Assembly (NCBI GenBank): GCA_013399875.1
Contig: VXAZ01018984.1
Location: 1,728,100 to 1,792,099, forward strand
DNA from: Gymnorhina tibicen
Taxonomy: Eukaryota > Chordata > Aves > Passeriformes > Artamidae
DNA length: 64,000 nt
Direction of reading: 5' to 3'
The position numbers were made by a program, and so were the translations under genes. The notes beneath the pieces are model-generated. The model was not told the DNA's origin, did not search any database, and was given only the letters and a program-made list of their open reading frames with translations. Positions 38,901 to 52,925 of this stretch are shown here, piece after piece. How positions within the stretch are numbered: the first letter of the stretch is position 1; each line of letters begins with the position of its first letter.

Positions 38901-40622
38901 GGAGTTAAAAGACCAAAACCCCCCCACTCCATTCGCCCCTTAGATTCTTTCCGATCAAGCAATAATTATACATGTTGCCTTCCTAAGCCTGTGGGATTGC
39001 TCTTATGACTAAAGGTCTGCCATACTGGGGCTATTATGTGACAAGTTGGAAAATAGCCTTTGTTCCCATGGTAACCTTTTTTTTGTGCTTTGGTGCATTT
39101 TTTCCCTATGGTTTCATGGTTGCTCTGGAGGTTTTTCTATTGTGGTATTTTAATCCCCAGTAGACTGTGGATGGCAGTTCAGTTTACTTTTTGCTATTAT
39201 GAAATAATTTAATTTTGGAAAAAATTTATTTGATTATGGAACTCTTGTAAACTTTTTATATTGTGGTTAGGGTATTAATGGTGTGGTAGCTTTCTCTGTA
39301 AGCATATATGCACTCAGAAGTTAAAGCAAACAGTTGGTAATAGGAAAGTACATCCAACTGGACCAAGCTCCTTCTGTTATAAACTAATATTTTTCATATA
39401 GTTATTCTTTTAGGGCCAAACCATTGCCAGATGTATCAGGTAGATTTTTCTCTGCAACAGAATGACATTTCTTAAGGTCATTAACAGTCAACGCTTGGGT
39501 CATCAATGTCATTTCAGGTTGCTGTAAATGAGGGTTTCATGAAGTAAGCTTTCAAACAAAGACAGGTATTTTTAGGAGTTTCTTGTTTAGACTCTGAGGG
39601 AAGAACTTCAACAAAAGTTGTGAGCTTTCTTTTGAAAAGAGGAGGCTTTTTAAAGAGATGCTTTTATTACTGGTAACATCTCCCTGCATTTGCCTTCTAT
39701 GTATATTTTCCTCCTTCCTTGCTTGTTCAGTTTTCTTTGCCTCGGAAGCCTTCAGTAGCAGAGCAATGTAGTCATGCAGTCTTGTCTTGCCTGAAATTCC
39801 TCATGGTGATGATTTCCCCCTGGTGCCGCCATCAGCAGGTGAGCCTCACGTGAATCATGGCATTTTATGCAGCTTTAAAATGTTTCTGACTGAGAAGGCA
39901 GCAGAGCCTCACCAGGTAAACACTACTATGCCCTGACAGGAGAGTTACCAGGGTGCAGAATGGCTCATATAGTTTTCAGCAGTGGAAAATGAGATGGTGC
40001 CATGAAAAAATTGGGTTTTCGAAGCTGTGTGTCTCCTCCTAGTTATGGCAGGTGAGCAGATGCAGGAAAAGAAAGAGTTAAACATACTCCCTGCCCCCCT
40101 CAAATATACTTTCAATAATTAACCAGATAATTTTCCAGATAAACTGTTCCTGCCTTATCTTGCTATACATAGCAATTTATAATCGGCAGCACAAACACCA
40201 GAATTGCATGCATTTAAACTGCACTAATTCTATAAGTGGGCCAAATATGAAAAGTTAGAGCAAATGCACAGGCAGGCTTACTGGAGTTCTCTGCCTTCCA
40301 AAGCCGAAGGCTTATTCTTGATAGGAAACTCCCCATCTGGGTTAACCATTCCATTTCAATAGATAACTATATCTATGTACTAAAAAACCTGCCGAGCAAG
40401 GAAATTTTATTTCCCTGGGGCAGTTGTGTCTTGGTAGGTTGTGACAGTAGTTAGAGGAGAAAAATGCATTGCAGAAGAAAAGTAGGAGGATGTTATACTT
40501 CTCTGATCACTAAATCACTGGGTAAAAATTACTTTTATTTCCCTAGAAAGTAAGTGCTCCTCAGTTTCAGTCCATCAGAACACACTTTCTTTGATGCTTA
40601 AGTTTATATTTTTCTGTATATT
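35911..40622. other. Intronic sequence, no gene recognised
   Basis: Unique sequence. Features seen are a G-rich spot at 36087-36099 and an imperfect 11-bp inverted repeat at 36621-36646 (one mismatch, 4-base loop). The open frames are short and unrecognised. Confidence 0.5.
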
Positions 40623-40656
40623 TATATTTTTTGGGGGTATATATTTTTTGGGGGTA
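40623..40656. repeat. 17-bp perfect tandem duplication
   Basis: The unit TATATTTTTTGGGGGTA occurs twice head to tail, with no mismatch. This looks like a recent local slippage duplication. Confidence 0.9.
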
Positions 40657-43600
40657 AAATTTGGCTTGCTGGCTATAGTTGCTACCAAAATATTTCAGTA
40701 GAGAAGGTCAAGGAAAAGTCAAGGTTTACAGCTGGATGGAGGAAAATGCTGAGTCCTGTCAGCATCCACTAAGGTAAATGGGAACTGAAGGAGCATAGCA
40801 CACTTGCTTCATTTTGTAAAATCAACATATGCCTTAAGGTTAAGCTAAATACAGGAACCTGTTCACTTTGTCTGCGGCACAGAATGCATCAGATTCTATT
40901 TGCCGAATAAACATTGGAACTTAAATGCTTTTTTTAAATCCTAGGTGCATCTTTTTAGATTTGGTGGGGCTAGGAAAAAAGGTTGGAGCCTTTTCTATTA
41001 GTGCATGTCAGAGTTTGCTTGTTATCATAATTAAGATCCAGGTATGAAAGTGTGATGTGTGACCCTTAGGCATTGCTAAATAAAGTAACTTAAAGTGAAA
41101 GCTGGAGTTGGTGAGGAAAAACACCATCCCAGTTCTCAGTTTGCTTTTTCTTAACTAAATGCACTTTCCTTCTGATTCCTGCATGTTCCATCATACTAAG
41201 CATTTCTTAAGATTAAAAAAGGTCATAGTGTTTGAAGTTCAAACAATTGAAGGGTTTCTGTCTTGGAATACAAAAGCTCTGTGCTTTAAAAAAAAATAAA
41301 TAACTGATTGAGGCTGACCACTAATTTAAATGTAACATCACAGCTACTGAATTCTCTTTGTTGGGGTTTGTTGTTTGGTTGTATTGGTTTTTTAAATTTC
41401 TTTAGAATATACCCTCAAAGAGGGTAAGTGTTGCTCTGCCTGCTCTGGGAGTGTTGCTGCTGAGGCTCAGGGGTGGTTGGGTTCCAGCAGCTCTTCCTTA
41501 GCTCAGCATTCCCAAGGCCCCACATGACTGCCTTCTCCCCCAAAATTCCAATTGTTTCATCTCTGCACCTTTTCACTTCTCTCTTTCTCTGCTTTCTTGG
41601 TCTGCTGACAAGAAGATTGGTTTATATACTCTGACATTTAGGAAATACCATTTTCCAGTCTGCTAATCTGCTTTATTCAAGTAGTTACAGGAGAGAGCCA
41701 GGGTTCCTTCCCACAGTTTTTAAAAATTCGGGTTATACAAGCAGAAACAGATGCTGGTCAAACATTAGTATTGACAATTAAAATGGGAAGCATGGAGCAA
41801 AATCTGGGAAATGATACATGGCACTGGGGCGGGTCATGACTACCATCATTGTGGAGTGGTCAGATAATCTGCTGGACAGCTTTTGACCAGGTATTACACT
41901 TTCTAAAGGAGTAGTAGAGTTATCTTGGGCACTGAAATTGTTGTTACTATGTGAACATGCATAGAAATAATGGAGGCAATGTGAAGATGAGATGGTTATG
42001 CTGTGTGCTATGATGGCTGAGTGGACAATGAATTAAAGAAAGGAAGGTACTGGGAGAGCTGCTAAGAGAAGTGAAATACCATTGAAACACCCGGCTCTTG
42101 TTTTGGGCCGCAGGAAGGTTAGTTTCAGTATTTCTGTGTGCAAAGTTGACTGTCTTCTACTAGTTCCCAGGAGAAGATGACTCTAGCTGGAGGTTATGCC
42201 CCTTCAGAAATGAGGTGAGAGGGTAGAAGTAAGCTGCTGGCAGCCTTTGCATCTTGAATATCCTGCTTATTCTTCCTCTTACAGTTACTTTTTTTTCTTC
42301 TTGTGGTAAAAATATGGTTCTATAATCTCATATTCTTTTTACCTTTGTTTTTGCATACCTTTATTTATTGAGGCGTACCCAGGTTCCTTCTGTTTGTTTT
42401 ACTGCCAGAAAATTTCAGTATGAAAAAGAAAAGTCAATGAGGTGGAATTAAAAAGGACTCATCTAGATCTCATAATAATAAAAGCGCTTGGAACAAATTA
42501 CTTTGGAATTCATATTGTGGCTTATGCTTCTTTGGAGTGCTTCATTTTATCATCAGAGAGGCATCATTTGTTTAAACTGTGCTCCTGTATGACATCTGGT
42601 TTGAAAAGCATAATAACCTATATAATCAGCTTTTTAAATGCTGGATTATCTGTGGGTTTATTGACTCTTCTTTACAAAATCTGTTATTTCTAATTAATTC
42701 TCCATATAGCTATTACTAAAGCCAACTCTGAGAGACAAAAATGAGCTTGATGGCAATGGCTAGTCAAGGTCAGCATTTAACTGCCAGCATTTGCACTGTT
42801 GGGGATAATAAATCAGGCTTATTCTTAATCACATACCCTACAACGTGACAAATGTTACTGGAGCCATCGAAGCAACCGTTTTACAAATCATTTAGGAGAT
42901 ACATTTGGCATTGTTAAACTCTCCATGCTGCCCTTGGCTGTAACAGCGTTGTGATAAAATATGTATGCTCTGTTAGGTCGCCTCTCTTTGAATCCTGTGG
43001 AGTTTTATGTGGGGGTGTGTGTTTGCCTTTTCTTGTCTTTGTGTTGGAGATAATGAGAGGGGCATGAAAGTGGTAACACCTAATCAACCCATGGGAGCCA
43101 ATGGCTTCTGGAAATGGGAATGAGTAGCCAGCTCTATGGCACTATTTCCTATTTCTTGTGTTTTCAGTTAGGAGTTTATATTGAGACTAGCTTGCCACCC
43201 ACAAGGCATGTTCTGGCTCAACAACAGTCCATTGTGTAAGAGTTTTTCAAAAAACCCTGTTAAATATCAGAGCAATAGGTTTTAGGCTCTGATTTGGTTT
43301 TGTCTAAATACGATGTTTTCACTTGATCTGAGTTTTAAGACTCAGACCTGCTGTGGCCCACATATGCCATTAGGTTTAGCATGTCGTTCAAATAGATATT
43401 TGGCTAGGCTAATTACCCTCCAGGGAGTAAAATTGTAAAGTTTCTAACCTTTTTTTATGATATTCACTTATTACATAGACCAATTCTTGGATACTCCAAA
43501 AGAGAGGATGGCTTGTTACTCAAGTAACTTGGATTATTGTAACTAAACTTTTCATCTGGAGCAAAAAATCAAACTGACTTTCAAAAAAAAGAGCTAAAAT

Positions 43601-44799
43601 TTAATTAATGTAGATACCTCTGTTATAATCAAGTGAATTTAACACTGATATTTTGCTTAAGTGTTACCTGCCTGTAACTTTTCCCACATGCCAGTTTACA
43701 TTAGGATTACTTGGTAGAAATTTATGGCATGTTGCTGTGGAAAATTAATGCAAAGGGTAATATTTAACTTGGAGCATGCAGGAAAAGCACTTTCAGTGTG
43801 GGGGGTTTAGTGTAGTTTTTCTGCCTGTGCGTATTATAGAATAAAGAGCTATAGTGATTAATAAAAAGAATTGGTTTAATAAAAGTGATGAACAAATGAA
43901 GTGTTTTTCTGTGTCATCAACACTGGATGTCTGGCCTTGAAATCAAGGCCAAGGGGTAGGTTCCTCATCAGTCAGATCTTGTTCACAATGGTTACTAAGA
44001 AAAGGATGACAGCCTAAAAGAAGAGAGGTTTAGGAGGAAAAGGTGTAACCATCTGTGTGTGCCTTGTTGGGAAAGAAAAGCTTCCATGGAGAGAATGAGT
44101 TATCCTGAGGTTTAGCTTGTGATCTGAGCATATTTTTGGGCTCAGACTTTTATTATTTGCACCACTTTACCTTTGTGTGAGGTATTACAACAGCATTTTG
44201 AATTGGAAAGTACTCTGGTATAGCATGGGTGAAAGAGAACATAAGAGATTTTAAAAACAAGCCAGACATTGTTCATTTAAGACAATCATAGCCAGAGCTG
44301 GCACAAGTTGGAGGAGATTGAAGTACCAACAGTGAATATCAATGTTTCTTTGCAGTAAAGTATTTTAAACCAACTCCATGTTTGATGCTCCTATTAAGAA
44401 TGAAAATGCCTCATTTGTGTTTTAACATATTCCACTTTTAAACTGAATAAAAGAAGGAGTTAATTCAATTTAATTCCAGAATGTTAAGCTTCCACCTGTG
44501 ATGCTGTGGCTGAGTAGCTGAATACATACTTTGTATTCAGGCTGTACCTTTCAGTTGTATTCAAGTCTTCAGTGGAGAGGAGCACTGCATAAAATATCCT
44601 ATAGATTGCATTTTAGGTAGGCATTTAATAATAGTCGTGGATCAACTGGTGTCTTAATGTGTCTTTGCTGGCTTTTTTTTACCTATTAATTCTGTGAAAG
44701 TGCAGTTTTGTAGGGTAGCTTGTATCTAAAAAAAGGCTCTCCCACCTTCTGCAAATCCTACATGACAATTTATTTTCAACTAAAAATAATACATAATTA
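40657..44799. other. Intronic sequence, no gene recognised
   Basis: Unique AT-rich DNA. A short inverted repeat, GGCCTTGA/TCAAGGCC with a 2-base loop, lies at 43933-43950. An 83-codon + frame at 42442-42693 has no recognisable domain. Confidence 0.5.
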
Positions 44800-44867
44800 C
44801 ATATATATATGCAGTATGTATATATAGAGAAGCATGTGCGTGCGTATATATATAAAAATAAAAAAAT
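44800..44867. repeat. (AT)n-rich low-complexity tract
   Basis: Imperfect AT, TATATA and GTGCGTGCG units, ending in an A-rich run. The minus-strand open frame across it is Tyr/Ile/Cys-rich low complexity and is not a gene candidate. Confidence 0.85.
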
Positions 44868-45754
44868 CATGCACACTGCTGTGATACCCTGGAAACCTCC
44901 ATTTCTCTACAGGAAAAGCTCTCTAATGAAATTACCTCTTTTTTAGATATTAAAAAAGAGTACACTGACCTTTTTCAGGGTAGAAACACTAGTATTATGA
45001 AGAAATGGGAACAAGCAGCATCAAAATTACAAATCCCCTGAGCCTTCCGTCAGAATTGAAGAGTTTCTCTTCTCAGGCAAAAATACTGATGTTTGCAGTG
45101 AAAGAGAATTGTCAAGGTTAGTTTTCCAGGTTATTGACATTTTCTCTAGAAAGCAGACACCTTTTGAAGAATTTTGTTTAATGGGAGGCCTAATTTTTTT
45201 CATGCAGTATGGAACGTGCTGGAGGGAGAAAGTCCTATTCTTTGCCTTAACACATCAGAGCTGAATACCAGCACTGCCTTGGCAAATCTTGGAAAAGTTA
45301 CTTTTCCTGAGGGTAAATTAATGCAGCGTGTGCAGGTATGACTGTGACTGGAGCACGCAGAACTTATTTTAACATAGATTTGGTGAGGCTTTCTCTCTTA
45401 ACAGATGAGCTAATGCCATCACCTAGCAATTATCAAGTAGTGTGATGTTATGTAATGAAAGTATAAATAGCACAAGGACTAAAACCAGTAAATCTAACAG
45501 ACTAGCGAGCAGACAAGAGCAGGAATACTATTTGGAACAGTTTGCTAACATCTGAACACTGTCATTTAAGCAGATGTTTAGATTTGATGTTGCAGTAAAG
45601 CTGTAGGCCAGGAGAGCAGCGGTCCTTCATTTTGACTGACATTCGAGCTGTGCCCCCTGGATAAATCACTTGGCATCTGCATACCTCTTTAGAGGAAGTT
45701 AGAAATCTGGAAAAAGTCAGAGGGTTCATATTTAAAATTTCTTAAGCAAGCTCA
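44868..45754. other. Intronic sequence, no gene recognised
   Basis: Unique sequence. No repeat or coding signal was recognised. Confidence 0.5.
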
Positions 45755-46331
45755 TTATCTTATGTTTGAGTTAAGACTGCTTGTGGACTTCGTTTCCCGG
45801 TGGCTGATGGACAAATAGCCTGTGACCTGCAGTTTGAACCACCTTATAATTTCCCCACTGGTGTGAAGTCTTTCGGGGTTGTTTTTGGAGTTGTTTGGCA
45901 GGATTCGGAGAGATACCATGTAAGAAATGCAAGAGGTCACATTTACCTGGAGAAGAGAGGCTGTGGAGACATGGGAGGGATCCAAAGCTTTCATCTCCTT
46001 CAGGATCTGGCGCGTTTCTCCAAGCATGCCCATTGCAATGCCCATTGCATTAGGGTGACATTTCCACTTCCTGGGGGAGGAATAGAGGGAAGAAGATCAC
46101 AGAATGAGGCAATGAGACTTGTTTTTGAAAAGCACTGCCTTTGAGAGTTGCCAGTAGAAAATGTTTCCTAAAGGTGCCCCATAGTTTAAGACAGAGGTAG
46201 TCGAAGCGGGGCTTGCAAGGTGCATCGGTCTGCAAAACTTCAGGATGGTCTAAACCTCCAGTGCTGCTTTTCTGGCACCTGCAGGCATATGGGAGGATGT
46301 TCTGCACTTGCAGAATATACAGAGGCTTCAA
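45755..46331. other. Stop-poor segment open on both strands, unrecognised
   Basis: A 114-codon + frame (45800-46144) lies opposite 96- and 93-codon minus frames. None resembles a known protein, and no splice sites were assigned. It contains a perfect 12-bp tandem duplication at 46026-46049. It could be an unidentified old transposon piece or chance. Confidence 0.3.
46026..46049. repeat. 12-bp perfect tandem duplication
   Basis: ATGCCCATTGCA occurs twice head to tail, about 0.8 kb upstream of NR3C2 exon 3. Confidence 0.9.
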
Positions 46332-48796
<2,465 letters not shown>

Positions 48797-48840
48797 GACC
48801 TTTAAAGGTCCACTCCAACTCAGCCTTTCTATCAGTCAAT
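48797..48840 (+). mobile_element. Possible CR1 3'-terminal scrap
   Basis: GACCTTTAAAGGTCCACTCC, AACTCAGCC and TTTCTAT resemble the final CR1 segment 'ctttaaaggtcccttccaacyc...attctatg'. Only about 40 bases match, so chance similarity remains possible. Confidence 0.45.
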
Positions 48841-50285
48841 GAAGTGGGGAGACAGATTGGGTCAAAAAGCACGGAAGCAGAAAAGACGGATTTGGAGAAA
48901 GGGAACTCTGCACACCACCTGGCTCTTTGGGTCTTGGCCGGAATTGCTAATGTTGTCAGCACACCTTGAACAGCCTTTGAGTGCCAATTCCTTTGTGCTC
49001 CTCTGAGATACTACAAAACCAGAGGGATTATAACAGAAAATAACAACTGTATTGGGATTTAAAACCAAGAAACGAAGACAAGCAAAGAGACTAAAGTTTG
49101 CATTTCAAATTATAAATCTGGTAATTGTATTCCCATAATCGTATCTTGGAACTTGCAGGAATTGTCTAATGGATTTATGAGAAGGAGAGCTGTAGACTAA
49201 AAACAGTATTAAAATGGGTTTATTGGTGAAATTTCAAGAGTCATTTCAGATGGCATTAAATCCAAACCTGTGAATTATCCAAGTACTAGTTTTAGTATCA
49301 GGTAGGCATGGACGTTTAGCTGACTGACTTGATGAACAGGAGGCTGGCATGAAGAAACGCGATTTTGTCATTAACATAAATTTGATCTACCTTGCAAACA
49401 CTAAAAATCCTTAGACTGTAAAATTGTTGGTAAATGGTGTCACAGCAAAAGTTAAGGCATATACATTTAGAATACATTTTTACATAGGCTAATTTTATTG
49501 TATGGGGTTTTTTCCTCAATTACAGATATGGCCAATCATAAAGTCATTTGAACTTGAATTTATGATCAAAATAGCCATATGCTGAAAATATGCTGTACTG
49601 TGGGGGAACCTAAAGCACCTGGCCATGCTTGTCTTCTCTTTTTCCACTGAAGCAGCTTTCTCTAAGAAGAGTAACAGGCTTGAAGTCAGAAATCACAGCT
49701 GTTCTTGCCTATGCTTTGCATTTTCAGTCTTCATTTGTTCAAGTTCCAGACAAGTATGAGGTAATCTCTCTTAAATCAAAATTTATGTTGTTTTTTAAGT
49801 TGCTAATCTTTTATTCTTCCTTTGGCTTGGAACGAAGGAAAAAGGAAGGCATTTTTTCATCTCTGTGTGCTGCTAAAGACTACAGCAAAAATGACCATTT
49901 TCTTCCAGTTATTTTGCATATTTGCTTGGAGATGTTTGGCTGCTTAAAATGGGAGCATTAAAAAATGATATTGTATCAGTTATAGGGAAGCTTGTTCTTT
50001 TTTAAAAACACAAAGATGGGATAATTGAGTAAACATCAGATTCTGATGTTGATCTCTGTTCCAGAAGATTCACCTTAAAGCTAGTTCTTCAATTTTAAGT
50101 CAAAAAAATAGATTTCTCTTCACCTCTGAAGCAGAAACACAGGCACAACAACAGAAGTTTCTAGGGTTGCGGAGTTTTTTTCTCACCTGAACTTTTCCAG
50201 TTTAGAGTGGAGGAATAACTTGGCTGAAGGAAAATTTTGAGTCTGATCTGATGCTTCCTGGATGTAGCAAACCTGCTGTGCCCCC
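48841..50285. other. Intron 3 sequence, no gene recognised
   Basis: Unique AT-rich DNA. A 110-codon + frame at 49629-49961 has no recognisable domain. Confidence 0.5.
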
Positions 50286-50352
50286 CTCACTTAGGGGGCT
50301 AAGTGAGCAGTGTAGGAATGAAGAAATCCTACCTGTTTTTTCAGAAACAGGT
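50286..50352. repeat. Cluster of short hairpins
   Basis: A perfect 9-bp stem (CTCACTTAG/CTAAGTGAG, GGGG loop) is followed by a weak 5-bp stem (TAGGA/TCCTA) and a perfect 8-bp stem (ACCTGTTT/AAACAGGT, 6-base loop at 50339-50344). None is long enough for a known microRNA precursor. Confidence 0.55.
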
Positions 50353-52639
50353 AATCTTCCTATGCTTTTCCTATGCACTGTAAGTGAAAGAACTTCCCAA
50401 GGTTTTATAAGCCCCGGTAGGAGATAAACTAAAGCCTCTGTGTGTGCCTCCCTTGTTTTTTGGTTTTTTTTCATTTCAGTTGAAGTGGAAAAGTTATCAA
50501 GGTATGAGAAATGCTAACATACATAAGTCCTGAATAATTTGCTTAATTAGCATAACTTTTTATAGAATGCTACTGTGAACAGGGGAGTTTACCTTACTGA
50601 TCATTTAAAAAAGCAGTATTTTTTATGCTGTATGAAACTGAAATTGAGACATAAAGCTGCTTTGCACACCATTTTGCAGTGTGTGCACCCATGAATTTTG
50701 TAGGTCTGTATTACTATAATTAATTATACATACAGTTCTTCACTCTCCACTCTTCTGTTCATTCACTGTAATGGAGTCAGTGTTTTTCCATAACAGGCTG
50801 CAATTTTCCTTTTATCCACTTTCCTAAGGTCCGTGGCCTCTCTAAATTTGACATCACTCAGTATAGATGTCCATATGTTTTCATAGAAATTTTTATGTGG
50901 GATTTGAAGTTGACTCTGTTCCTGACCTGTTGCAAGAATCTGTTTTACAACCTATCAAACAGAAATATTAGGTGAAGAGCAAGCAGATGGGTGAGCTGCT
51001 GAGGGCAAGTGAGCTGGTCAAATTCATGTAGCAGCTGCTACTCTTACTTGATATGCTATGGTTAATAGGTGTAAAATAAAATTTAAATAATTAAGTCATT
51101 ATAGGTTTGAAGCTGCCACCAGCCTTCCATGCTTTCATAGATACGTGAAAAGGACTTTTCCTGGGTTTAGCTCTGGCAGGCAGTATTGCTCTGTGAAATG
51201 AAGTCTTCATTCCTTCTCCAGGCTGGTTTTAGTTACTAAGGGCTCGGAGTTGAGGAGACTGGTAGGAGGAAGGTGCTAAAAAAATTTGCAATGGGACCCC
51301 AAAAAGGAGGAAAAAAAAAAAAAAAACCAAAAACCAAGCAGCAAGAGTGGAGATATAAGAAAAAAAGGAAAGAATAAAGGATAGAAGATATATTGCAGCT
51401 GAACATTTTAAAGCTGGGGAGAGGTAAAATGTGAGGAAAATCTTTCCTTGTGGCTCTTTGGAATACGTGGCCTGCATGGAAAACACTGCCCAACGTTCAC
51501 TAAAAATGCTGGATGCATTCAGGTGAATGTGAAGTGGAACACGAGGGAACCAAGCACAGTGTGGTAGCGTTTCAGATAGGAGGGGGAAGATTTGGGAACC
51601 ACCAAGGTGATGGAGTGCCTTGCTTTGAAAACAAGCACAGAATGAGTGGGTTTAGCAGCTGCGGTGCCACAAAGAACATAAGTTGGTTAATAGCTGTGAA
51701 AACGATATGAAAAAATATTTTATATCAAGGAAGCTGAAAATCTGCATTCATTCCTTTCCAAAAGCATTAAGAATTTCTTCCCTCCCCCAAGACTTCCAAC
51801 ATTTGCAGTTTTTTGAGGGTAACTTATTTACTGTGTGAGTTGGTGTTGCTGTAGAGAGGGATAGATGAGTATGAGGATGAGAATTTAAATATGGGCAGCT
51901 GTCTAGTCTTGAAAAACACAGGCACAGGGCTCCATGCAACTATTCTTTTCCTGCACTCTGTCATTTGTCTTTTGTTCTTTGTTTTATGAATATTAATTTC
52001 TAGACTGCTTCATCTATAAAATAATATATTCAGTAGGTGATAGCCAGCCTGCGTAAGCACAAATACCCAGTAAATGGAACATGGATGCAGTGGTAAGATT
52101 TGTTTATCTTGGGCAGAAGCCTTCCATTGCCACAAATTCAAGCACCATACAGGCTTTTACATGCTTACCTTCTACAGCGTGTTAAGAGAGGGGAAATTTT
52201 GGCATTCATATGATGTGCCAGGGAACTCAGTTGCAGTAAGTTGTTGTTTTCTTTTTTAACACATCACAGGATAACATCCCAGCAGGTCAGAATCTTCCTA
52301 GAGGTGGGATGGCCCTGTGAGTGCATGCTGATTTAAGGTAGCCACAAATATTAGGCTAACAAATGCTCCGATGCTGCAGCCCTTAGTTTAGTGTTTTCTT
52401 GAGTACGTCAACTGCCTTTTCTTTAAAAAGGAATGGATCTCTTTTCCTGTAGGAGAGGTAGACAGGGTGCTTCCTGGGAAATTCATCTTCTATGTACTAG
52501 TTCCAAGTTGGCTGAGCCACTTGTGTGGTGTAGTTGCACAAAATGGATGTGTAAAATTCAGATGCACCAAGTATTTCAAGCCATCAGGGAAGTATTCACA
52601 CTGTCATGGTGCAAGTGATGGTGGGAATGCTTATGTGGA
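50353..52639. other. Intron 3 sequence, no gene recognised
   Basis: Contains A16 at 51311-51326 and an A/G-rich stretch to about 51380. The text around 51430-51490 vaguely recalls CR1, but landmarks are too few to call. No exon was recognised. Confidence 0.5.
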
Positions 52640-52925
52640 GTGTTGAGTATACTTCTGGTCACCAGCATGTTAAAGACAGCTTGATTCAGAGTCAAGTAAA
52701 CACATGAGGAGAGCTTTTGAAACGATCTGGGGAATAAAAATTTATCTTATGTCAGGTGACTGAGTGCTTTTAGCTTTTTTTAGCCTACCCAAAAAGAGTC
52801 TGAGTTGGGACATGATTGCTGTCTATAAATATTTCACAGTTGAGGAATAGACAACCGAGAGGGAGGAGAATTTATTTTGAACTAGGAACTGTACTGAAAT
52901 AAGAGCAAATGGGTAAAAATCCCAT
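52640..52925 (+). mobile_element. Ancient CR1-type LINE fragment, reverse-transcriptase 3' region
   Basis: The segments fit the usual CR1 order: GTATACTTCTGGTCACCA, the AGAGCTTTTGAAACGATCTGG area, TTTAGCCTACCCAAAAAGAG, GGGACATGATTGCTGTCTAT followed by AAATATTTCA, GAGAGGGAGGAGAATTTATT, then AATAAGAGCAAATGGG. These correspond to the 'gtattctggtcacca...tttagcctggagaaga...gggacatgattg...ctataaatattt...acaagagcaatggg' succession. Divergence is high, indicating an old insertion. Neither end is clear. Confidence 0.75.

Noticed and set aside
43933..43950. 8-bp inverted repeat GGCCTTGA/TCAAGGCC.
   Set aside because: Stems of this size are expected by chance many times in 64 kb.
1..46000. Search for NR3C2 exon 2 (long N-terminal domain exon).
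   Set aside because: It would give an open frame of several hundred codons on the + strand; none exists in the window.
51400..51540. Text around GGAATACGTGGCCTGCATGG that vaguely recalls the CR1 'tggaacaggctgcctagaga' region.
   Set aside because: Flanking landmarks are absent; not enough to call a repeat.
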